A DNA stretch of 11,789 nucleotides, taken from positions 1 through 11,789 of the forward strand of contig CANQKB010000043.1 in assembly GCA_947624405.1 (NCBI GenBank), given 5' to 3'. Both the position numbers and the translations under genes were made by a program. Position 1 is the stretch's first letter. Each line of letters opens with the position of its first letter. This document shows, in pieces, positions 7,551 through 11,789 of this stretch. The DNA is from an uncultured Clostridia bacterium (GTDB lineage: Bacteria > Bacillota > Clostridia > TANB77 > CAG-508). The notes beneath the pieces were generated by a model. That model did no database searches and was not told the DNA's origin. It saw nothing but the letters and a program-made list of their open reading frames with translations.

Positions 7551-7598
7551 CTAAAAAAAATCTATTATATCCCAAATTTCTTTGAAATATAATAGATT
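7551..7598 (-). terminator. Intrinsic terminator after groEL
   Basis: On the minus strand the arms AATCTATTATAT (7598-7587) and ATATAATAGATT (7570-7559) pair perfectly over 12 bases around a 16-base loop. The T-run on the minus strand continues directly from the stem (eight Ts from 7560 to 7553, two of them within the stem). It lies 45 bases after the groEL stop codon. Its 5' arm overlaps the -10 box of the next operon. Confidence 0.85.
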
Positions 7599-7624
7599 AT
7601 AGCAAAATCTGTTAAAAAAAGCAA
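7596..7624 (-). promoter_or_regulatory. Extended -10 promoter of the membrane-protein operon, nested in the groEL terminator
   Basis: TTGCTT (7624-7619), a 17-base spacer, and TATAAT (7601-7596) preceded by TGC, which makes an extended -10 element. The start is predicted near 7589, inside the 5' arm of the groEL terminator, so transcripts from here lack most of that arm. Confidence 0.7.
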
Positions 7625-7642
7625 TACTTCGGTAAAATTATT

Positions 7643-9280
7643 TTAATACATTCCTTCCATTCCTGCTCCCATTCCATTATCATGTGTTCCACATCCACAT
7701 TTTTCTTCTTTTTTGTCTGTTACTATGCTTTCTGTAGTAAGTACCATTGAAGCAATACTTGCTGCATTTTGAAGAGCTGATCTTGTTACCTTTGTAGGAT
7801 CAACAATTCCTGCTTTTTTCATATCAACATATTCTTCTGTACTTGCATCAAATCCAAATCCTTCTGCACTTGATTTTACCTTTTCTACTACAACAGCTGG
7901 TTCTAATCCTGCATTAGATACAATTTGCCTAATTGGCTCTTCTAATGCTCTTAATACAATCTTGCCACCTAATTTTTCATCTTCTTTTAATTCTTTTACT
8001 GCAAATTCTACTTTTGGAATTATATTGATATATGCTGTTCCTCCACCTGCAACAATTCCTTCTTCAACAGCTGCTTTTGTTGCTGCAAGAGCATCTTCTA
8101 TTCTTAGTTTCTTTTCTTTCATTTCTACTTCTGTTGCTGCACCTACTTCTATAACTGCTACACCTCCTGCAAGTTTTGCAAGTCTTTCTTGTAATTTTTC
8201 TTTGTCAAATTCACTTAAATTATCGCTGATTTCTTTTTTGATATGAGCTATTCTTTCTGCTAACACTTTTTTATCTCCTGCTCCATCAACAATAACAGTA
8301 TTTTCTTTTTGAACTTTTACTTGTCTTGCACGACCTAATTGTTCTACTGTAGTGTCTTTTAATTCTAATCCTAAATCAGATGTGATTACTTCTCCACCTG
8401 TAAGAATTGCTATATCTTCTAACATTTCTTTTCTTCTATCACCATATCCTGGTGCTTTTACTGCAACAACATTTAATACTCCTCTTAGTTTGTTTAAAAC
8501 TAATGTAGATAAAGCTTCGCTTTCTATGTCATCTGCAATAATTACAAGTTTTCCTGACATTTGCATTAAGCTTTCAAGTAATGGTAATATTTCTTGAATA
8601 TTGCTTATTTTCTTGTCAGTAATTAATATATATGGATTATCAAATATTGTTTCCATTTTTTCTGTGTCTGTTACCATGTATGGAGAAACATAACCTTTAT
8701 CGAATTGCATTCCTTCTACAACATCTACTTTTGTTTCTGATGTTTTGCTTTCTTCTAGTGTAATAACTCCATCTTTAGAAACTTTTTCCATTGCATCTGC
8801 AATAAGTTCTCCAATTTCTAAATTATTAGCAGATATACTTGCTACTCTTGCTATATCCTCTTTTCCATTAACTGTTGAACTAACTTTTTTCAATTCATTT
8901 ACTGCAACTTCAACAGTTTTATCAATTCCTCTTTTTATTGCCATAGGATCTCCACCTGCTGCAACGTTTTTTACACCTTCTTTTATCATTTTTTGAGCAA
9001 GTACTGTTGCTGTAGTTGTACCATCTCCTGCGACATCATTTGTCTTTGTAGACACTTCTTTTACTAATCTTGCTCCCATATTTTCATATGGATCATCTAA
9101 TTCTATTTCTTTTGCTATTGTAACTCCATCATTTGTAATTAATGGAGCACCAAAGCTTTTATCTAAAACTACATTTCTACCTTTTGGTCCTAATGTAACT
9201 TTTACAGTATCTGCTAATTTATTGACACCTTCTAATAATTTTTTTCTAGCTTCTTCGCCATATAAAATAACTTTTGCCAT
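7643..9280 (-). CDS. groEL: Chaperonin GroEL (Hsp60), 60 kDa subunit
   Basis: GroEL forms the double-ring ATP-driven folding chamber that works with the GroES lid in the cytoplasm. The 545-residue length is standard. Landmarks are LGPKGRNVVLD (30-40), the nucleotide-binding NDVAGDGTTTATVLAQ (81-96, Asp86), the catalytic aspartate Asp396 in IEDALAATKAAVEEG, and the glycine-rich AGGG (411-414). The apical domain is complete. The extreme C-terminus is unusual: before the usual Gly/Met ending (GMGAGMEGMY) there is EKCGCGTHDN, with Cys528, Cys530 and His533. Start at 9280 is supported by AGGAGGG 7 bases upstream. It follows groES by 23 bases in a two-gene operon and ends in its own strong terminator. 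Expression is expected to be heat-inducible through the CIRCE-like operator upstream of groES. Confidence 0.99.
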   Translation of the reverse strand: MAKVILYGEEARKKLLEGVNKLADTVKVTLGPKGRNVVLDKSFGAPLITNDGVTIAKEIELDDPYENMGARLVKEVSTKTNDVAGDGTTTATVLAQKMIKEGVKNVAAGGDPMAIKRGIDKTVEVAVNELKKVSSTVNGKEDIARVASISANNLEIGELIADAMEKVSKDGVITLEESKTSETKVDVVEGMQFDKGYVSPYMVTDTEKMETIFDNPYILITDKKISNIQEILPLLESLMQMSGKLVIIADDIESEALSTLVLNKLRGVLNVVAVKAPGYGDRRKEMLEDIAILTGGEVITSDLGLELKDTTVEQLGRARQVKVQKENTVIVDGAGDKKVLAERIAHIKKEISDNLSEFDKEKLQERLAKLAGGVAVIEVGAATEVEMKEKKLRIEDALAATKAAVEEGIVAGGGTAYINIIPKVEFAVKELKEDEKLGGKIVLRALEEPIRQIVSNAGLEPAVVVEKVKSSAEGFGFDASTEEYVDMKKAGIVDPTKVTRSALQNAASIASMVLTTESIVTDKKEEKCGCGTHDNGMGAGMEGMY

Positions 9281-9303
9281 TTCTTTACCCTCCTATTACT
9301 TTA

Positions 9304-9585
9304 TTATTCAATTTTAGCAAGAATATCTGATTGTTTAACAATAATATATTCTTCGCCTTCATATTTTATTTCAGTTCCTGCATATTTACTAACTATAACT
9401 TTTTCTTTTTCTTTAATGTACATTTCTACTTCTTCTCCATCTACTTTTCCACCTGGTCCTACTGCAATTACCTCTGCAATTTGTGGTTTTTCTTTTGAAT
9501 TTGCTGATAAAATAATCCCACTTTTGGTTGTATCTTCGCTTTCACACATTTTTATTAAAACTTTGTCACATAATGGTTTTATCAT
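9304..9585 (-). CDS. groES: Co-chaperonin GroES (Hsp10)
   Basis: GroES is the heptameric lid of the GroEL chamber. From the chosen start (MIKPLCDKV) it has 93 residues, typical for the family. The mobile loop that touches GroEL is at about 15-32 and keeps the hydrophobic Gly-Ile-Ile-Leu tripod, with SGIIL where many homologues have GGIVL. Other family landmarks are VIAVGPGGKVDGE in the middle and KYAGTEIKYEGEEYIIV near the end. A longer reading frame begins at 9618, but the excellent AAAGGAGGGAT site sits inside that extension and is correctly spaced only for 9585. The extension also overlaps the CIRCE-like operator. It is the first gene of groES-groEL. Confidence 0.97.
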   Translation of the reverse strand: MIKPLCDKVLIKMCESEDTTKSGIILSANSKEKPQIAEVIAVGPGGKVDGEEVEMYIKEKEKVIVSKYAGTEIKYEGEEYIIVKQSDILAKIE

Positions 9586-9601
9586 TTTTATCCCTCCTTT
9601 T

Positions 9602-9628
9602 TTAGCAATCTTTCTCATCGACTGCTAA
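9602..9628 (-). promoter_or_regulatory. CIRCE-like HrcA operator of the groE operon
   Basis: On the minus strand TTAGCAGTC, a 9-base spacer and GATTGCTAA match the CIRCE layout (TTAGCACTC-N9-GAGTGCTAA) with one changed base in each arm, both at the inner, less conserved end. It covers the predicted transcription start and ends 16 bases before the groES ATG, as in classical HrcA-controlled groE operons. Confidence 0.85.
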
Positions 9629-9631
9629 TAT

Positions 9632-9660
9632 AATTTACACCTTTTTTATTAAAATGTCAA
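9632..9660 (-). promoter_or_regulatory. Sigma-A-type promoter of groES-groEL
   Basis: A consensus TTGACA (9660-9655), a 17-base spacer and TAAATT (9637-9632) lie directly upstream of the CIRCE-like element, with the start predicted within it. No sigma-B- or sigma-32-like element is apparent. Confidence 0.8.
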
Positions 9661-9718
9661 TACCCTTTCACAAAAAATTCACATAAAATAAAGAAGCAAT
9701 GTTACAGTTCACACCCTA

Positions 9719-9731
9719 ACTAGCTAAGCGT
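9719..9731. repeat. 13-base repeat ACTAGCTAAGCGT, copy 2
   Basis: Exact match to 4979-4991 in the same orientation, again about 13 bases from a hairpin. A near copy, TAGCTTAGCG, lies at 9880-9889. Confidence 0.3.
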
Positions 9732-9744
9732 GGAGGAATGTTTT

Positions 9745-9779
9745 AAAAATCGAAGTGAGTTCGACCCACGATTTTTTTT
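9745..9779 (+). terminator. Terminator-like hairpin oriented for the plus strand
   Basis: AAAAATCG (9745-9752) pairs with CGATTTTT (9769-9776) over 8 bases, and the Ts continue to 9779, so the U-tract follows the stem only in the plus-strand direction. The interior GTGAGTTCGACCCAC folds better as minus-strand RNA, where the A-C mismatch becomes a G-U pair. No plus-strand gene exists nearby, so its role is unclear. Confidence 0.45.
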
Positions 9780-9908
9780 GCTTGCACAGTTTTAAATTCG
9801 TATCTATTATTTAACAGTCCAAATTATCTTAAACGCCTTGGAGAACGCAACGACGCATTTTTAAAATCATTTCCTCAGGTAGCTTAGCGGAAATCGGCTA
9901 TAAATAGT

Positions 9909-9937
9909 AACCAATCATATTAAATATATGATTGGTT
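9909..9937 (-). terminator. Inverted repeat after pyrG, probable weak terminator
   Basis: A perfect 12-base stem (AACCAATCATAT / ATATGATTGGTT) with a 5-base loop lies 16 bases after the pyrG stop codon. The minus-strand continuation ACTATTTATAG is a poor U-tract, while the plus-strand side is TTTTGTT. It may mark a processed or bidirectional transcript end. Confidence 0.5.
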
Positions 9938-9952
9938 TTGTTAAATATACTA

Positions 9953-11557
9953 CTATTTTTTTATCTTTTTAGCTGCCTTTATAAGCCCTACAAATAAAGG
10001 TTGAGGCTTATCTGGTCTTGACTTAAACTCTGGATGGAACTGACCAGCAATGAAAAATGGATGTTTTGTAAGTTCAACCATTTCAACTAATAAACCATCT
10101 GGTGAAGTTCCCGAAATTATAAGTCCATTTTGTTCAATAATGTCTCTGTACTTATTATTGAACTCATATCTATGCCTGTGTCTTTCTGTAATTTCATCTT
10201 TTCCATATAACTTTCTAGCTAAAGTACCTTCTTTTATTACACATGGATAAGCTCCAAGTCTCATTGTTCCACCTTTTCTTGAAATATTCTTTTGATTTTC
10301 CATTATATGTATAACTGGATTTTCACATCTTGGACTAAACTCCTCAGAATCTACATCTTCAAGTCCACATACATTGCGTATAAATTCTACAACTGCCATT
10401 TGCATTCCAAGGCAGATGCCCAAAAAAGGAATATTATTCTCTCTTACATATTTGATTGCAGTTATTTTACCTTCTATTCCTCTTGTTCCAAAACCTCCTG
10501 GTATAACTACTCCTTGAACATCAGCTAATTTCTCAGCTACATTTTGCTCTGTTATTGTTTCAGAATCTATGTATTTTATGTCTACTTTTATATTATTAGC
10601 ATATCCACCATGTCTTAGACTCTCAGCAACAGAAAGATATGAATCTTCTAATCTTACATATTTTCCTACTATTGCAATTTTTACTGTTTCATCTCCTATA
10701 TTTCTAATATTTTCTATCATTTTTTCCCATGCTTGATTATTTGGTTCACTATTTGCTAAGTTAAGATGTTTGCATACTACGTTAGCTAGTCCTTCTTCTT
10801 CTAACATTAATGGTACTGCATATAGATTATCTGCTGTTAAATTTTGTATTACACATTCTTTTTTCACATTACAAAATAGTGCTATTTTTTCTTTCATGTC
10901 ATCTGTCATTTTATGTTCACTTCTGCATACTAATACATCTGGTTTTATTCCAAATGATTGTAGTTCTTTTACTGAATGCTGTGTAGGCTTTGATTTTAAT
11001 TCATTTGAGCCATAAATGTATGGTAATAAAGTTACATGTATATATATTACTTCATCTTTTTCAAGTTCTAAGCCTATTTGACGTATTGCTTCAATAAATG
11101 CTAAGCTTTCCATATCTCCAACTGTTCCACCAAGCTCTGTTATTACTACATCAACATCTGTATTTTCAAAACTATATATTTTTTCTTTTATTTCATTTGT
11201 TATATGTGGAATTACTTGTACTGTTTTTCCAAGGTAATCTCCTCTTCTTTCTTTATCTATTACGCTTTGATAAATTTTTCCTGATGTTACAGATGAATTT
11301 TGTGTTAAGTTTTCATCTGTGAATCTTTCATAATGTCCTAAGTCAAGGTCTGTTTCTGCTCCATCTTCTGTGACAAATACTTCTCCATGTTCATAAGGAC
11401 TCATTGTTCCTGGATCTACATTTATATAAGGATCAAATTTTTGGTTTGTTACTTTATACCCCCTATTTTTTAGTAGTCTTCCAAGCGATGCTGCTGTTAT
11501 TCCTTTTCCTAGTCCTGATACTACTCCTCCTGTAACAAATACATATTTTTTACTCAT
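9953..11557 (-). CDS. pyrG: CTP synthase
   Basis: PyrG converts UTP to CTP using ATP and ammonia from glutamine, the last step of de novo cytidine nucleotide synthesis. The 534-residue length is standard. The synthetase domain (1-265) has the P-loop GGVVSGLGKGITAASLG (10-26), DPYINVDPGTMSP (42-54) and ELGGTVGDMES (141-151). The class I glutaminase domain (about 290-534) has GGFGTRG (354-360), the nucleophile Cys382 in GICLGMQ, HRHRYEFN (460-467) and the His508/Glu510 pair in GQFHPEF. No residue looks missing. ATG 11557 follows AAAGGAA at about 12 bases, a modest site. It stands alone: no adjacent pyrimidine gene is visible, and it is preceded by a promoter and a terminator-like leader hairpin. 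Confidence 0.99.
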   Translation of the reverse strand: MSKKYVFVTGGVVSGLGKGITAASLGRLLKNRGYKVTNQKFDPYINVDPGTMSPYEHGEVFVTEDGAETDLDLGHYERFTDENLTQNSSVTSGKIYQSVIDKERRGDYLGKTVQVIPHITNEIKEKIYSFENTDVDVVITELGGTVGDMESLAFIEAIRQIGLELEKDEVIYIHVTLLPYIYGSNELKSKPTQHSVKELQSFGIKPDVLVCRSEHKMTDDMKEKIALFCNVKKECVIQNLTADNLYAVPLMLEEEGLANVVCKHLNLANSEPNNQAWEKMIENIRNIGDETVKIAIVGKYVRLEDSYLSVAESLRHGGYANNIKVDIKYIDSETITEQNVAEKLADVQGVVIPGGFGTRGIEGKITAIKYVRENNIPFLGICLGMQMAVVEFIRNVCGLEDVDSEEFSPRCENPVIHIMENQKNISRKGGTMRLGAYPCVIKEGTLARKLYGKDEITERHRHRYEFNNKYRDIIEQNGLIISGTSPDGLLVEMVELTKHPFFIAGQFHPEFKSRPDKPQPLFVGLIKAAKKIKK

Positions 11558-11602
11558 AATTTTTAACCATTCCTTTCTATGGCTCTATCTTTTCTTTGCA
11601 AC

Positions 11603-11650
11603 AAAAAAATAGATTAAATCTTAAACTCAAAATGAGTTTTTTTTTAATCT
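11603..11650 (-). promoter_or_regulatory. Terminator-like hairpin in the pyrG leader, candidate attenuator
   Basis: On the minus strand AGATTAAA (11650-11643) pairs with TTTAATCT (11618-11611), and AAACTC (11639-11634) pairs with GAGTTT (11628-11623) above a small internal loop; then A and seven Ts follow (11609-11603). It begins only a few bases after the predicted start and lies before the pyrG ATG, so pyrG mRNA must read through it. Hairpin and U-tract are clear; control by CTP is inference from other Firmicutes. Confidence 0.65.
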
Positions 11651-11658
11651 ACTTTTTT

Positions 11659-11709
11659 ATTGTACTACATTTTTAGACAAATTGCAAGCTAAATTGGAGA
11701 TTTTGTCAA
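11659..11709 (-). promoter_or_regulatory. pyrG promoter region, two overlapping candidates
   Basis: The better downstream candidate is TTGCAA (11687-11682), 17 bases, TACAAT (11664-11659), with a start near 11652. An upstream candidate is TTGACA (11709-11704), 17 bases, TGCAAT (11686-11681), whose -10 box overlaps the other's -35 box. Both lie upstream of the leader hairpin. Confidence 0.65.
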
Positions 11710-11756
11710 AATTTCGTTACAGGATAATGGTTTTTTTCAAAAAATTCATGAAATGA

Positions 11757-11785
11757 TTGCTATAATTATATTTTTCTTGTATAAT
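11757..11785 (+). promoter_or_regulatory. Divergent plus-strand promoter at the right edge
   Basis: TTGCTA (11757-11762), a 17-base spacer and a consensus TATAAT (11780-11785) on the plus strand would drive a gene beyond the window, divergent from pyrG. Confidence 0.5.
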
Positions 11786-11789
11786 AGTA

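Larger units (their letters stand above)
9661..9908. other. Unassigned intergenic stretch, G+C-rich relative to other spacers
   Basis: No open frame of useful length is present. Bases 9721-9900 are about 37% G+C (67 of 180), higher than other intergenic DNA here and rich in CpG around 9834-9856. TAGCTAAGCG (9721-9730) and TAGCTTAGCG (9880-9889) flank the middle as a 9-of-10 direct repeat and can also pair over 7 bases (GCTAAGC with GCTTAGC). Local hairpins on the minus strand include AUUUCC/GGAAAU near 9870-9897. It could be a small RNA gene, a dispersed element or a gene remnant. None can be confirmed from sequence alone. Confidence 0.4.

Noticed and set aside
9732..9746. GGAGG followed by ATG on the plus strand
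   Set aside because: The frame is only two codons long and the spacing of one base is too short for initiation.
9755..9769. tRNA T-arm-like string (GTTCGAC) in the pyrG-groES gap
   Set aside because: There is no acceptor stem, anticodon arm or D arm at the right spacing on either strand.
11558..11650. T-box or known riboswitch in the pyrG leader
   Set aside because: The leader is too short and has no T-box sequence (GGGTGGNACCGCG) or other conserved aptamer motif that I recognise.

Overview
The window is about 11.8 kb of AT-rich DNA (roughly one third G+C in genes, far lower between most of them). Every convincing gene is on the minus strand, so transcription runs from high to low coordinates. 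Strong AGGAGG-type ribosome binding sites, a CIRCE-type groE operator, sigma-A-like promoters with 17-base spacers and U-tract terminators all point to a low-G+C Firmicute, most likely an uncultured Clostridia-type gut organism. No rRNA, tRNA, CRISPR array, transposase or phage gene is visible.

Layout in the direction of transcription. (1) 11789-9953: divergent promoters at the right edge, then a pyrG leader carrying an intrinsic-terminator-like hairpin between promoter and start codon, then pyrG (CTP synthase). (2) 9952-9586: a 367-base gap with a hairpin after pyrG, an unexplained G+C-richer stretch, and the groE promoter overlapping a CIRCE-like operator. (3) 9585-7643: groES-groEL. (4) 7624-5004: a terminator whose 5' arm overlaps the promoter of the next operon. 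That operon encodes a small single-pass membrane protein with an acidic tail, overlapping by 8 bases a 645-residue GT-C-like polytopic membrane protein, and ends in a strong terminator. (5) 4953-4026: a Cof-type HAD phosphatase with its own promoter. (6) 4021-1: a Tad/Flp-type pilus (or related secretion) operon with a strong promoter preceded by four phased TTTGTA motifs. It encodes a CpaB-like SAF-domain protein, two consecutive TadZ/CpaE-like proteins with degenerate P-loops, and the start of a CpaF/TadA-type motor ATPase that runs off the left edge.

The housekeeping genes (pyrG, groES, groEL, HAD) are ordinary. The more interesting material is the pilus operon with its paired degenerate P-loop proteins and membrane-anchored motor ATPase, the GT-C-like membrane pair, and several regulatory arrangements: the pyrG leader hairpin, the promoter nested in the groEL terminator, and the phased repeats. 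The last 130 bases at the left edge are unusually G+C-rich and contain two apparent single-base frameshifts in the same sequence context. Both coincide with the only in-frame CGG codons I could find in the window. An assembly or consensus error is the most likely explanation, but the coincidence deserves a check. I did not find a clear-cut new defence or other novel multi-gene system.
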